64,000 bases of DNA from Marinilongibacter aquaticus (GCF_020149935.1 NZ_CP083757.1:3311501-3375500), one strand, 5' to 3'. Positions 1-10,090 are shown, counted from the stretch's first letter. A program made the numbers and translations. Notes: generated by a model from the letters alone, not told the origin.

Positions 1-2
1 TC

Positions 3-2558
3 TCTCATGAGGCAAAAATTACGGGAGAAGTGCGGGTGCAGTCCACTTCTCAATTCATGTTTTATGTCCAGGCCGACACTATTCGTTATGCCGAAAATTC
101 ATTTTTTGACAACGAAATAGATTTTTATTCTTCAAAAAGTTGGCTGTCTCCAGAAGTGTTGACTTCGTTGGTTGTCCAGTCTGAAAATCAACGATTTGCG
201 AATAAAGTAGAAACCGAACAAATTGATATTGGTGCGGCTTGGGGTGAAGGCGGGACGATTGATTTCGACGGTGCGATTCGTCAAAAAGATGCCGAAAATA
301 AAGCACAACTTTTTGGGCGAATAACCTTTGATCATACCGGTTTCAATATCAAGATGAACCCAAGGAACAGCCTGGTCGACTTGCTGGATTATGAATGGCG
401 TTTCGATCCGGAAAACAGAATTATTATTGAGGGGCAGGAAATTCAGTTTGAAAATTTCCGAATTTCAAACGAAGAGCAGAGTATCGCCCTCAGTGGCTTT
501 GTGTCGCCAGACAGCACCAAACAACTTTTTGCGGCTATCAATCATTTTGATTTGCGGGCAATGAAAGCTTTGGCCGCCCTGGAAATCGAAGGGATTGCAG
601 ATGGAGACGTGTCCATGAGCAATTATTATGGCAATACCATTTTGCTGAGCAACGGTACCGTCACCGATTTCCGGTACAAGAATATTTTGGTGGGCAATGT
701 GAGTGCGGTTGTCGATTGGGACAATGCCATCAATAAAATGAAGATACGCTCGAAAGTGGACCGTCTGGGTGTTGAGATCATGAATGTAAACGGCACCTAC
801 GATCCCGGAGAAGAAGATGGTGTTCGACTGACGGGCAAACTCGACGATGCCGATTTGGAAATTTTCGGGACTTTTGTCGATGATATTTTCTCCGATATAC
901 AAGGTTTGGCCGATGGTGAACTGAAGATTTCTGGAAACCCAAGAGACTTGGTGACACGCGGACAAGTGGCCATTCGAAACGGAAGGCTTCGCATTCGCTC
1001 TACAGGAGCCTATTTGTATTTCGAAGATACAATTCTGTTTACAGAAGAAGGTTTCGTAGCCAAGCCGGGCGGTTTCAAGGTGTACGATGCTCCCGTCAAT
1101 GGGCACGAGGCCTACCTTACGGGAGGTATTTTCAATGGAGGGCAAGGATTGTATATGTTGGGGCTTCATGCCTATATGAAAGATCCCGAAGGCTTTTTGC
1201 TCTTAAATACGAATGACCAAGACAACGATACTTTTTATGGACGAGCGTATGTGAGTGGAGATTTGCATATTTTGGGTGGATTGAGCGATGTGCTGATAAC
1301 GGCCAATTTGGAAAGCAAACGCAACACTAAAATTTCTATTCCTTTGGATGGCGATGCCAGTATAGATACAGAAAAGGAGGCGATTCCTTTTGCCGAAAAA
1401 CCACAGGAGCTCAGCGATGAAGAAAACGAAGAAAAGAAGGAAAGTAGGAATACCGGAACTGCCGGATTAAAACTGGCATTCAATTTGACTTTCACCCCCG
1501 ATGCAGAGTGTGAAATTTTGATCGACAGGCGAAACAACGACCAGTTGAACGTGTTTGGAAATGGGCGATTGAGTTTGGAATACGATACCCGCGACGACAA
1601 TTTTACCTTGAGCGGCCCGTATACGGTAACCTCTGGGAAGTATAATTTCAGTTTTCAAAACTTGGCTTCCTTACGCAAATTCGACATCCTCAATGGCAGT
1701 TCGATTACATGGAATGGAAACCCCTATAATGCCACGCTCGACATAAAAGCGGCCTACACCGCAAATGTGGACATGAGCTCCATTTGGAGTACTTCGGCGG
1801 GCCAAACGAGTGCGGATCTCGACCATACCCGATATCCGGTAGAGGTGGTGTTGGACATTACAGATCAGCTCGAAAGCCCCACGATCGGCTACGATTTGAA
1901 TTTTGATCAAAACAGGATACCGAATGCTCACCATACCGATTTGTTTGCTTTCGAACAAAGGTTACGCGACGACGAGCAATACCTGAGCAAGAATGTGAGC
2001 TTTTTGATTGCCTTCAATAGTTTGTACTCCGAGAATACGGCGTTTAACGTGCAAAATGAATTGCTGTTCGAAAACCTCAGTAGCCTGCTTTCCAATCAAA
2101 TCGGCAATTTGGCAAACAAACTCGATCCCAATCTGGAACTTGGGGTTTCTCTTGGCGATTTTCGGCAAAATGTGCTTACCAATATGCAGGTGAATGTGAG
2201 CTATAAATTCTTAAACAACCGGGCGAAATTCAGTGGAAGGAGTTCGTATTCCAATGGTTTTTCCGATCAGTACAGTACGTATATCAATCAAGGGCAGCTT
2301 ACTGTAGGCGGTGAACTTGAATATATGCTTTCGGCAGATGGCGTTTGGCGATTGAAAGTGCATTCACGCAGTGTGCCCAGTTCGAACTATTCCTACACAC
2401 TTACAAACTCGGCTTCTGGAAATGTGCTGGTATCGGGTGTCAACCTTTTCTTTTCCCGCAATTTCAATCATTTGTTTCGAAGAGACAGGAATTTCCCCAA
2501 AGGTGTAGGTCGGAAAGAAGAGGAAGAAGAAAGCGAGGCTGTTCCGATGCGGAAATAA
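3..2558 (+). CDS. tamB: TamB-like translocation/assembly protein, C-terminal part (5' end outside window)
   Basis: The reading frame is already open at base 3, so the real start lies upstream; the GTG at 30 is internal. The visible 851 residues are a long run of amphipathic beta strands, as in the AsmA/TamB (DUF490) family of elongated envelope proteins that span from inner to outer membrane and help in outer-membrane protein insertion or lipid movement. The conserved C-terminal TamB domain covers roughly the last 350 residues, and the protein ends in a charged tail (KEEEEESEAVPMRK). An acidic, low-complexity linker lies near residues 450-480. A full family member is usually 1300-1700 residues, so about half is seen. 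The assignment rests on overall character and the C-terminal block and is fairly secure. No TamA partner is visible. Confidence 0.8.
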   Translation, partial: SHEAKITGEVRVQSTSQFMFYVQADTIRYAENSFFDNEIDFYSSKSWLSPEVLTSLVVQSENQRFANKVETEQIDIGAAWGEGGTIDFDGAIRQKDAENKAQLFGRITFDHTGFNIKMNPRNSLVDLLDYEWRFDPENRIIIEGQEIQFENFRISNEEQSIALSGFVSPDSTKQLFAAINHFDLRAMKALAALEIEGIADGDVSMSNYYGNTILLSNGTVTDFRYKNILVGNVSAVVDWDNAINKMKIRSKVDRLGVEIMNVNGTYDPGEEDGVRLTGKLDDADLEIFGTFVDDIFSDIQGLADGELKISGNPRDLVTRGQVAIRNGRLRIRSTGAYLYFEDTILFTEEGFVAKPGGFKVYDAPVNGHEAYLTGGIFNGGQGLYMLGLHAYMKDPEGFLLLNTNDQDNDTFYGRAYVSGDLHILGGLSDVLITANLESKRNTKISIPLDGDASIDTEKEAIPFAEKPQELSDEENEEKKESRNTGTAGLKLAFNLTFTPDAECEILIDRRNNDQLNVFGNGRLSLEYDTRDDNFTLSGPYTVTSGKYNFSFQNLASLRKFDILNGSSITWNGNPYNATLDIKAAYTANVDMSSIWSTSAGQTSADLDHTRYPVEVVLDITDQLESPTIGYDLNFDQNRIPNAHHTDLFAFEQRLRDDEQYLSKNVSFLIAFNSLYSENTAFNVQNELLFENLSSLLSNQIGNLANKLDPNLELGVSLGDFRQNVLTNMQVNVSYKFLNNRAKFSGRSSYSNGFSDQYSTYINQGQLTVGGELEYMLSADGVWRLKVHSRSVPSSNYSYTLTNSASGNVLVSGVNLFFSRNFNHLFRRDRNFPKGVGRKEEEEESEAVPMRK

Positions 2559-2591
2559 AAAAACTCCTTCCAAGTTTTTGCTTAAAAGGAG
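2555..2591 (-). terminator. Rho-independent terminator of the 118-aa gene
   Basis: On the minus strand CTCCTT and AAGGAG (2591-2586 and 2569-2564) pair around a 16-nt loop and are followed by seven T and an AT-rich run. It lies just beyond the stop of the convergent tamB-like gene and may serve both. Confidence 0.5.
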
Positions 2592-2632
2592 CCTGTCATG
2601 TCGGTCTAAATGAATTTCTTCTAGTCGTACGC

Positions 2633-2989
2633 TTAAATTCTGACAACTTCGGCTTGAGTAAGCTGAGCAGAATCTACAAGTTCTTTTGTGTATTTCAGGT
2701 TTCCGGTTGGAGCCATTAAATACAATCTGCTGTTTTTGATTTTTGCCAATTCGTTCAATAAAGTCAATTTAGTGGTATTGCGTTGGCCATCCATGGCTTT
2801 CAGAACAACTTCAAAGAAGCATTTCTTAGAGTAGCTTACTCCAGTAACATCCGGAACGAACTTTTGCTGATCTGCGGCTCGTTCATAGGCAAAAGGTTGC
2901 TCATAACCTTCCAAGTCCGCCTTTATGTTGTCAAACCCATTTTTCTTAGCCCAAGCAATAGTTTTTTCGATATGTTTGGTTTTGTCCAT
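2633..2989 (-). CDS. conserved hypothetical protein, 118 aa
   Basis: A small soluble protein with no signal peptide or membrane segment. It is rich in Lys and Glu (N-terminus MDKTKHIEKTIAWAKKNGF) and predicted mixed alpha/beta. I do not recognise a named family. Support for a real gene comes from an ATG start, a full promoter-like element 59 nt upstream (TTG, 20-nt spacer, TACCTTTG) and a terminator hairpin just after the stop. It stands alone between the tamB-like gene and ornithine aminotransferase and is likely cytoplasmic. Its function is unknown. Confidence 0.75.
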   Translation of the reverse strand: MDKTKHIEKTIAWAKKNGFDNIKADLEGYEQPFAYERAADQQKFVPDVTGVSYSKKCFFEVVLKAMDGQRNTTKLTLLNELAKIKNSRLYLMAPTGNLKYTKELVDSAQLTQAEVVRI

Positions 2990-3047
2990 TATAGGTGATA
3001 AGAATTGTTACATTAGTTAATTTGACCACTATCTTGTGGACAAGACA

Positions 3048-3078
3048 CAAAGGTACTAAAAATCTGACCTTTAAGCAA
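3048..3078 (-). promoter_or_regulatory. Bacteroidota-type promoter for the 118-aa gene
   Basis: Reading the minus strand, TTG (3078-3076), a 20-nt spacer and TACCTTTG (3055-3048) fit the Bacteroidota -33/-7 consensus TTG-N17-23-TAnnTTTG. It lies 59 nt before the ATG at 2989. The remaining intergenic sequence to 3239 shows nothing else. Confidence 0.5.
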
Positions 3079-3239
3079 TCGAAATACGGATTTCGGAAGG
3101 ATAAATTATTGGAAAAATACAATTTGATGTATTCCGTCCGAGAGAACATCTCCGTGCATTAAAATCGGTTCAAAGTGCAAAGGGCTTTGTTCACAGTACT
3201 ATACGTAAAGCAAGCCTGCGGTTACTTTTCATTACAGCC

Positions 3240-4484
3240 TTAAAATGAAGCCATTTCACTTTCGAATTTATTTATCGATTCCGCAATGATTTTTATTGAT
3301 TCGCGGAGTTGTTTCGCATCAATGACCAGCGGCGGAGCGAAACGGATTTTATTGCCGTGGGTCGGTTTGGCCAAAAGTCCACGGTCGCGAAGTTCCAGGC
3401 AAATCTCCCAAGCCAATTTCGATTCTTCATCGGTGTTTATTTCTACGGCATTCAATAATCCCTTGCCTCGAATTTCTTTTACGAGTTCAGAATCGCTGAG
3501 CATTTCCTTTAATTCAGTTCTGAATATCTCTCCGAGTTTTTCGGCCTTTTCGGCAAGCTTCTCATCCAGAACCACTTCCAAAGCTGCCTGAGCCACTGCA
3601 CAGGCCAAAGGATTTCCGCCGAAAGTTGAGCCGTGTTCGCCCGGTTTAATGCAGAGCATGATTTTGTCATTGGCCAAAACGGCCGAAACGGGCAATACAC
3701 CTCCAGAAAGGGCTTTGCCCAGAATGAGAATGTCGGGTTTTACTTCGGCGTGGTCCACGCAAAGCATTTTGCCAGTTCGGGCAATTCCCGTTTGGATTTC
3801 ATCGGCAATAAACAGGACATTTGCCTTTTTGCAGATCGCGGCAACTTCCTTCAAGTAATTTTCGTGAGGAACGATCACTCCAGCCTCGCCCTGAATGGGC
3901 TCCACGATAAAGCCCGCTATTTTGTCATCCTTCGCAATGATTTGGCTCAGAGCCTCTGTGTCATTATACGAAATGATTTCGATTCCGGGCAGATATGGAC
4001 CGAATTCGGCTTTGCTTTGCGGGTCAGTGGAGGCAGAAACTGCCGCCAACGTACGGCCATGAAAATTGTGTTTGGCAAAAACGATTTTAGCCTCATTTTG
4101 CGGGATTCCTTTTTTCTGGTAAGCCCATTTGCGGCAGAGTTTAATGGCGGTTTCTACAGCTTCTACGCCCGAATTCATCATCAGTACTTTATCGAAACCA
4201 AAGAGTTTGGTGATGAATTGTTCGAATTCTCCGAGTTTTGAATTGTAGAAAGCCCGAGAAGTGAGGGTCATTTTTTCGGCTTGCGTTTTCAACGCTCCGA
4301 TTATTTTTGGATGGCAATGTCCTTGATTGACAGCGGAATAGGCAGAAAGGAAGTCGAAGTAACGTTTGCCTTCTACATCCCAAACGAAAGGACCTTCGCC
4401 TTTGTCGAGCACAACCGGCAATGGGTGATAATTGTGTGCTCCGTATTGGTTTTCCAAGTCGATAAGTTCATTCGTTCTGCTCAT
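3240..4484 (-). CDS. rocD: ornithine--oxo-acid aminotransferase
   Basis: A PLP-dependent class III aminotransferase that converts ornithine and 2-oxoglutarate to glutamate semialdehyde and glutamate, linking arginine/ornithine breakdown to proline. The 414-residue length is typical. The N-terminal block [12 protein letters not shown] and the following [14 protein letters not shown] are hallmarks of ornithine aminotransferase rather than acetylornithine aminotransferase. The PLP-binding Asp is D228 in ADEIQTG and the Schiff-base lysine is K257 in LGKALSGG. It is cytoplasmic. It stands alone, with the terminator of the upstream esterase/lectin gene between them. There is no sign of an arginine-deiminase or proline operon around it. 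Confidence 0.93.
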   Translation of the reverse strand: MSRTNELIDLENQYGAHNYHPLPVVLDKGEGPFVWDVEGKRYFDFLSAYSAVNQGHCHPKIIGALKTQAEKMTLTSRAFYNSKLGEFEQFITKLFGFDKVLMMNSGVEAVETAIKLCRKWAYQKKGIPQNEAKIVFAKHNFHGRTLAAVSASTDPQSKAEFGPYLPGIEIISYNDTEALSQIIAKDDKIAGFIVEPIQGEAGVIVPHENYLKEVAAICKKANVLFIADEIQTGIARTGKMLCVDHAEVKPDILILGKALSGGVLPVSAVLANDKIMLCIKPGEHGSTFGGNPLACAVAQAALEVVLDEKLAEKAEKLGEIFRTELKEMLSDSELVKEIRGKGLLNAVEINTDEESKLAWEICLELRDRGLLAKPTHGNKIRFAPPLVIDAKQLRESIKIIAESINKFESEMASF

Positions 4485-4534
4485 TACTTTCTGAATTTAA
4501 GCCACAAAATTCGCGATTTTGAAACGGATTGGCA

Positions 4535-4578
4535 AAATATTATAATTAAAGCCTCCACGCCATAGACGTAGAGGCTTT
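4535..4578 (-). terminator. terminator after the esterase/lectin gene
   Basis: AAAGCCTC (4548-4555) and GAGGCTTT (4571-4578) form an 8-bp stem. On the minus strand it follows the stop at 4600 and is followed by an AT-rich run, so it separates this gene from rocD. Confidence 0.55.
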
Positions 4579-4599
4579 CGAATTTATTGGATTTTAAAA

Positions 4600-7500
4600 T
4601 TAGTGTATAATTACTCTTGTGCTTTCTTGTTTGCCATCATGTTCGGCTCGCATAAAAAATATTCCAGAGCCGATCTGCCTAGCATTTATACTTTGCCTGT
4701 TTTCTCCTTTTCGTCCAATGAAGCTGTGTTCCAGCAATTTTCTTCCTAAAACATCAATTAGTTGGAGCGAAACAGCACCATCGGTTTCTAGATATACGGA
4801 AACTTCGAAAATGCCGGAGTTAGGGTTGGGAAGGATGCTCAAGAATGGGTGGCTCTCTTCTTTTGGCTTGGTTTCTAAATTGCCCATTCGGGCTCCGGAA
4901 GGACAGCCAACGCTGGTTAATTTGAAAAGACGCCAATTTTGAAATCCTTGAGAATTGTCACCACAGACCTGCAAATTGGTTAACGTGCCTGCTCCTTCGT
5001 GGTCCCATGTGATACCCTCAGGTGTGAAAAACCGAAAATCACCACCATTGTTTTGATCAAAACGCCAAGTTTGATTGCTTTGAGCACTATTGGTCGTACG
5101 ACGGATACGAGCACCACAGTAGCTTGTGGCTTCGGCATACAAATATTTGCTGCTGCCATCTGCCGCTTTTATTTTCCAATTTATATTGTCATTTGTACTA
5201 AACTTCCATTTTTGATTGTTGGCATTGTTTGCCACTTTGAACTCATTGTAATCATTTGCTGTGGCCTCCAAGTAATAGTTGTTGGCCAGGGATTGTATTG
5301 TATAACAACCGTTGTTAGTGATGGGTCCATTTCCAGATCCGCCTCCTGTTCCGGTGCCATATGTTGAATAGTAAGGAGTGCCATCTTGGGCATTGTAGAG
5401 ATGATAGCCCACTGGTGTTGCGAACGGTACAGTGCTGGCATGGTTGGGCCCTAAAAGGCCCCCATAATCTGAATACTTCAGAGCGTAGCAATCTGTGAGC
5501 TGACTGTATGTGCTGTTACTTAAATTGACATCACCTCTTTGTAGCATTTCTCCCGCTCTTACTACGAATTCATCGTATTGGCTCCCGTTGACATTGACTT
5601 TTTGTGTCAGCCAATACTGGCTGTGGAAATATCGTGTCAATAACTGATCATTGGTCACGGTCCAAGTTCCCATATTCAACCCATCGCTTAGTACCGCACA
5701 TGGTGACGAAGTACCAGAGACTTGAACTGTCACAGTACGAGGGTCACTTTGCTGAGAACCACTAACACATCTTACTGTATAGTTAGTTGTGGAAGCTGGA
5801 CTTACTGAGATGGGAGACCCAGTGTTGCCATTGCTCCAGGTTACTGTACCGGTATTGCAGGTTGCAGAAAGCGAGCGTGAGCTATTCGGACTGCCACTAG
5901 CTGGATTTGCGGAGTAGTTGATAGGTGCAGGTATATTGTTTGAAGTCCCGCTGCTAGATCCGCTTAAGTACACGTTCATCCAATCGGCCCAGTCGCCAAA
6001 ATTGGTGCCGTCTGATCCGGTATCGGCAATCAATTCTAGGGTGCCGCCTTGTCCGTTCAAGGGTACGCTGAAATCTTGGGCATAGTCATTGATGCCAAGA
6101 TCATTGCTGGTCCATTTGGTTACCCCATTGAGCTTTATTATAAAATTGATTTTCATTGAACCGCAGGCACAGTTGTCGGAGCCATCGTCGCGACCAACTT
6201 TGCCGTTGAAATACTGATAGCCCGAGGGTATATTGTAGCTTATATTGCTGAATACATGAGTGCCAATGCCCTGAGTGTATTTTATGCCTTGCACATACAT
6301 ATCATTGCCCACACAGTTAAGTCCATCGTAATGGATGTCTGCCCAGCCGCTGGATGCGGAAGTGGGAGTGAGAGAGGTGAGGGAAAGTTGTCCCGAATTC
6401 GGCTCTTGGGAGATATTTACTGTTTTTGTTTCAACCGCCCCTTGTGGTGAATAGCCAGTAACTGTTAGAGTGGCAGTTCTAAAATTCGATCCGCTGTTAG
6501 GCTGTGCGGTCAATGTCAGGTTGTAATCTCCCGAACCTCCATTTGATTGAGATAGGTTAAGCCAGCCAGAGCCGGAGTTATTGTAATTGATGGATGCATT
6601 CCAAGACATGTTTGCGGACTCTAATGCAATTGTTTTGGATTGCCCAGTAGAATTGTAATCCACATTAAAAACATCTAAGCCAACAAAACTTTGTTGATCG
6701 TAATAATTGGGTACGATAAAGGGTTGAAACATTAAATAGTAGGAGCCTGATCCGCCTTTGAAATAGCAGGTCCAAACAGTGCGGTCGTTTGATTCAAAAG
6801 CTTTAACGGTTAAGGAGCCATCCCCAGACTTTATTTGTGTAGAGGGGTGTCCAATCTCATTTTCATTTTTTACCCAATAATAAGTTCCTTTATTAGCTCC
6901 TACTCCTGAGGGGGTTAGTGTATATTGTTGAGTTTGAGCCTGATATGTTATAGAGAGATCGAACAAGCCAGTTTGGGCTAATTTGCCGCTTACAGAGCTG
7001 ATATTTTTGCTTAAAGAGTTCCAGGCGTTGGCGACTTCTCCATGGGTAGGGCCCGTAAAGTGTATTTTTAACGTTTGCCCACGCTTGTTTTGCCCAAAAA
7101 CGTCACTGTTGATCCCTTCATACCTATTCGATAGATTCGGGCTTGCACTGGTTTGAGCACCTTTAATGTTGTTGGGGTCGTTTAAAATAACTGGACTCGA
7201 ACCGCCAGTGGTTGAATAACCTACCTTTGACACAAACCAATTTAAAGGGTTCCAAAAGGTTGGAGGTATTGTGTTTTGGTCTGGATCAAAGTCGTTCTGG
7301 ATATTATTGATAAGGTTTTCCAGTTTTGTTTTGTAGGTGTTGCTGCTCATTCCGTCGGTCACGTCTCTTTCTCCCTGATGCCAGAGTATGGCCTTAAAGC
7401 CCATTACACTTCCCTGAAAATTGATAAAATTGGAAAGCCCTTTGTAGTGATTTTCAAGGGTGTTTCCGAATTGTGTGTTTTCCACATCTGGATAATCCTT

Positions 7501-8394
7501 TTGCCAGTGCTCGATGGATGAGTTATCAATGGCGAAATTGAAGAATTGCACGGGGATGTTGTTTTTTTCTACATACTTTTTGCCCAAAGGAGCCCAACAC
7601 CAAGAAGCTAGTCCCAAGGGATATATGGGTCGTTCGTACCAAAAAATTTGAGGGACATTGATAGATTTGGTTTTTGTGAGCTTTTCAAAGGCATGAAAAT
7701 GAGGCATACCGCCAGGGATTGAATAGGCAAGCTTAGAGGATAGCTTTTCATTCAGGAATTCGGTTTCTTTTTGGACTTTCGGCTTTATTGCTCCTAAAAC
7801 CCTACAAGCATCGGGCAATTGTGAGTCCTCAAGGCTATTGTCATAAGATATTAGGCCAGCATCCCAAGCTGCGGGAAAGCCTCTTGCATTCGATTGTCCC
7901 GCTATAAGGAAAGTGTCGCCCACCCCAAAATTAATGTGTGCGGCTATGGTTTCTATTCCAGTATTTTTATTTTTAATCCGAAGGCTGGCGGAATACCAAC
8001 CTTTATCGATCGAAACGAATTGGTTAATGGTTCCAACATTGTGTACTTTATTGTTTAAACTTAGATTCCAGTATTTGTACCCAAGGGCCGTATTTTCGTT
8101 TCCAGTGAATAAATCCAAAGGGAAAACGTAGAGCGTATATTCATAAGTGTTGGAATCCTCCAGCCCGTAGCCCACCTGAATGGCAAAACTAAACTGGGCC
8201 TTATCCCCGCCGTTTCTTTGGATTACCGAGCCTTCAAATGGGTACAGGAATGAGGCATTCCCGTAATAGTTTCCAGTGCCCACACTTAGCTTGCCCAGCA
8301 GGTTGGAATCGTATTTTTGTGCTTGGATTGTCAAGGTAGGGCATAGGCAGCACAGCACAGCGGCTGCACGCAGTGCATTAAATAAACTTTTCAT
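4600..8394 (-). CDS. secreted multidomain SASA-like esterase with BACON, NPCBM, ricin-type lectin and T9SS sorting domain
   Basis: A 1264-residue exported protein. A signal peptide covers residues 1-26 (cleavage after QAQ). The region about 155-460 resembles sialate O-acetylesterase/SGNH carbohydrate esterases: GQSN with Ser168, WHQGE at 338-342, and a late His451 in FTGPTHG. Then come a BACON-like domain (about 590-670), an NPCBM-like carbohydrate-binding domain (about 675-845), a short Ig-like segment (about 850-925), a ricin-B-like lectin with QKW/QTW/QNW repeats (about 1060-1190), and a type A T9SS C-terminal domain from about 1195 with the block LPNPNSGIFEVSV. It should be moved across the outer membrane by T9SS and act on decorated polysaccharides at the surface. 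It starts 21 nt after a GDSL-like lipoprotein gene, so the two were probably co-transcribed. The exact esterase substrate is not readable. Confidence 0.82.
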   Translation of the reverse strand: MKSLFNALRAAAVLCCLCPTLTIQAQKYDSNLLGKLSVGTGNYYGNASFLYPFEGSVIQRNGGDKAQFSFAIQVGYGLEDSNTYEYTLYVFPLDLFTGNENTALGYKYWNLSLNNKVHNVGTINQFVSIDKGWYSASLRIKNKNTGIETIAAHINFGVGDTFLIAGQSNARGFPAAWDAGLISYDNSLEDSQLPDACRVLGAIKPKVQKETEFLNEKLSSKLAYSIPGGMPHFHAFEKLTKTKSINVPQIFWYERPIYPLGLASWCWAPLGKKYVEKNNIPVQFFNFAIDNSSIEHWQKDYPDVENTQFGNTLENHYKGLSNFINFQGSVMGFKAILWHQGERDVTDGMSSNTYKTKLENLINNIQNDFDPDQNTIPPTFWNPLNWFVSKVGYSTTGGSSPVILNDPNNIKGAQTSASPNLSNRYEGINSDVFGQNKRGQTLKIHFTGPTHGEVANAWNSLSKNISSVSGKLAQTGLFDLSITYQAQTQQYTLTPSGVGANKGTYYWVKNENEIGHPSTQIKSGDGSLTVKAFESNDRTVWTCYFKGGSGSYYLMFQPFIVPNYYDQQSFVGLDVFNVDYNSTGQSKTIALESANMSWNASINYNNSGSGWLNLSQSNGGSGDYNLTLTAQPNSGSNFRTATLTVTGYSPQGAVETKTVNISQEPNSGQLSLTSLTPTSASSGWADIHYDGLNCVGNDMYVQGIKYTQGIGTHVFSNISYNIPSGYQYFNGKVGRDDGSDNCACGSMKINFIIKLNGVTKWTSNDLGINDYAQDFSVPLNGQGGTLELIADTGSDGTNFGDWADWMNVYLSGSSSGTSNNIPAPINYSANPASGSPNSSRSLSATCNTGTVTWSNGNTGSPISVSPASTTNYTVRCVSGSQQSDPRTVTVQVSGTSSPCAVLSDGLNMGTWTVTNDQLLTRYFHSQYWLTQKVNVNGSQYDEFVVRAGEMLQRGDVNLSNSTYSQLTDCYALKYSDYGGLLGPNHASTVPFATPVGYHLYNAQDGTPYYSTYGTGTGGGSGNGPITNNGCYTIQSLANNYYLEATANDYNEFKVANNANNQKWKFSTNDNINWKIKAADGSSKYLYAEATSYCGARIRRTTNSAQSNQTWRFDQNNGGDFRFFTPEGITWDHEGAGTLTNLQVCGDNSQGFQNWRLFKLTSVGCPSGARMGNLETKPKEESHPFLSILPNPNSGIFEVSVYLETDGAVSLQLIDVLGRKLLEHSFIGRKGENRQSINARQIGSGIFFMRAEHDGKQESTRVIIH

Positions 8395-8415
8395 CTGTTG
8401 TGATTTTTAAGGATT

Positions 8416-9873
8416 TTACTGATTCAAATAGGCCGAGGTGGGTACAAGCGGAATGGCCAACTTATAGTGTTTGTTCAGGGTACGGATAAACTCATTGGCG
8501 ATGACAGCATTGCCAAAAGGGGTGGGGTAAAGGCCGTCGTTCGAGAAGAAGTTGCCCTTGGGATAGCTGGGGTCCACAAGGTTGCCATCGTGAGTGGTAT
8601 AGTTGCCGGCCAGTATTTTCTCGTACAGGTTGTATAAGTCAACAATGGGGATGTCGATATCTTTGAGAATGTAATCAAAGAATGCCCCATTCGTAGTATT
8701 AATAGAATTACTACGAATATTTCCAGAAAAGACATCAGAGAATGCCTCCAGGTATAAGTTCTTAAGTGCAATATTGACTTTGGGGCTCATAAGAGAGTCG
8801 AGCTTACCATTTGGTACGAAACAAATGTTGGTAAGGTCCTCAAAGGGGAATTGAATGGGTGTATTGAAAGTGGCCTTTTTCATTTCGGCAAAGGTAACCT
8901 GATGGTAGACGGGGAATTTGCTGTAGTCTGGGATATTGGAGATGCAGCCCTTTGCCCCCGCGGCCAATTGCTTTTTGATGAACTTTGTCATGGGGTGTTC
9001 GTACCCGTTAGGACCACCGCCGATTTCGGGTACATTGGGCACAAATCCTTGGCTGCCGAGCTCAATGGTGAATATGTCGGCGTCCTTCTCCATGAGGGCA
9101 CTGAAAGGTGCCTTGCCGCCCCTGGAGGCCACGCGTGCTTCGAAAAGCTTGCTGGGTTTAGAGGTGTTGAACTCAAAGAGTTCCATTATCAATCCGGGAA
9201 AGGCGACTACGTCGAGGTCTTCCATATGCCCCCTGTACTTTTTCAACAGGGGCCTTTCCACGGGCTTTTTCACCGTGCTTCCTGTTGTTTGGTCGTAGAC
9301 ATCCTCCATGGACTGCTCAAAGCCCTGTATGCCAAGATTGTTGGAAGAGATGTTGAACTTCTGGAAGGGGCCACCGCTGGGGTTGAAATCCGTAGGTATC
9401 TTCCGGCCTGTACCGTTGTAGTCCTGCGGGTCGAAAAGGGGCATTTTCAGGTCGGCTATTCCCAGTTGCCTGGCGATGATATTGGGGTAACTGGTCAGCA
9501 TGCCTTCGTTGAAATAGCCGCCGTCACGCACACCGGCGGTGAGGCTGCTGCCCACGGCCAAGTATTTCACTTTTGGGTTCAGTGGGTTTCCTTTTACTTT
9601 CTTCAGGAAACCGAGATTGAGGGGCACGCCATGCAACGGGATGGCCTTGGGCGTGTAGGGCTGGCTTCCGACCACAAGCTGCTCGATGGTCTGGAATTTC
9701 TTTCCCACTTTCTGTATTTCTTGAAAGGGCCTGAAAATGCTTGTGTCGGGGTATACGATCTCGGGGTTTGAATAGACCGTTTCCGGTTCCGTTTCTATGG
9801 GTTGGTTGCAGCCCATCAGACAGGCTGCCGCAAAAGCAAAGGATAGTATGCTCATTTTTGTGTTTCTTTTCAT
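8416..9873 (-). CDS. GDSL-like (SGNH-fold) lipoprotein, copy 1
   Basis: A 485-residue lipoprotein with signal peptide and lipobox ending at Cys22 (ACLMGC). It matches the Bacteroidota SGNH/GDSL lipoprotein family: block I is GSSLTAG with Ser110 in the nucleophile position, and the C-terminal block V reads DGLYPTPFGNAVIANEF. In related esterases the block V position is His (DGVHP); here it is Tyr449, so the catalytic triad appears incomplete. It lies 21 nt upstream of the secreted esterase/lectin gene, suggesting a shared operon. Its paralog at 10317-11765 is nearly identical except in a few concentrated patches. It is GC-rich apart from those patches. It may be a binding or structural surface protein rather than an active esterase; that is inference. 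Confidence 0.8.
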   Translation of the reverse strand: MKRNTKMSILSFAFAAACLMGCNQPIETEPETVYSNPEIVYPDTSIFRPFQEIQKVGKKFQTIEQLVVGSQPYTPKAIPLHGVPLNLGFLKKVKGNPLNPKVKYLAVGSSLTAGVRDGGYFNEGMLTSYPNIIARQLGIADLKMPLFDPQDYNGTGRKIPTDFNPSGGPFQKFNISSNNLGIQGFEQSMEDVYDQTTGSTVKKPVERPLLKKYRGHMEDLDVVAFPGLIMELFEFNTSKPSKLFEARVASRGGKAPFSALMEKDADIFTIELGSQGFVPNVPEIGGGPNGYEHPMTKFIKKQLAAGAKGCISNIPDYSKFPVYHQVTFAEMKKATFNTPIQFPFEDLTNICFVPNGKLDSLMSPKVNIALKNLYLEAFSDVFSGNIRSNSINTTNGAFFDYILKDIDIPIVDLYNLYEKILAGNYTTHDGNLVDPSYPKGNFFSNDGLYPTPFGNAVIANEFIRTLNKHYKLAIPLVPTSAYLNQ

Positions 9874-10082
9874 TGTGTTAAAAGGATTTAGTCTTGGATA
9901 AATTAACCTTTCCTAAGAGTCAGGTGAATCTAGTATTTTCGAGTACTTCTTTTTCAATCGATTGACGAATTTATGGAGATTGGTGGTGACTGACAAGTTT
10001 CCAGGAAATGTTTTTTGTGCGGCCAGGTATTTCGAATTTCAAGAGGAGCATGGCTACGGGCAACAAATTGTGATCAATTCTG

Positions 10083-10090
10083 TAAATTTG
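10083..10090 (+). promoter_or_regulatory. -7 element (TAAATTTG), duplicated copy before the desulfurase pseudogene
   Basis: Same TAAATTTG as in front of the intact cysteine desulfurase at 11975-11982, carried along by the duplication. It lies 17 nt before the ATG. No good -33 element is at the standard distance. Confidence 0.3.

Noticed and set aside
465-1169. 234-codon minus-strand frame opposite the tamB-like gene
   Set aside because: Low-complexity translation without family signal; the opposite strand carries a clear gene.
8851-9771. 306-codon plus-strand frame opposite the first GDSL-like lipoprotein
   Set aside because: Antisense shadow of a well-supported lipoprotein gene; the second copy has it broken up, so it is not conserved.
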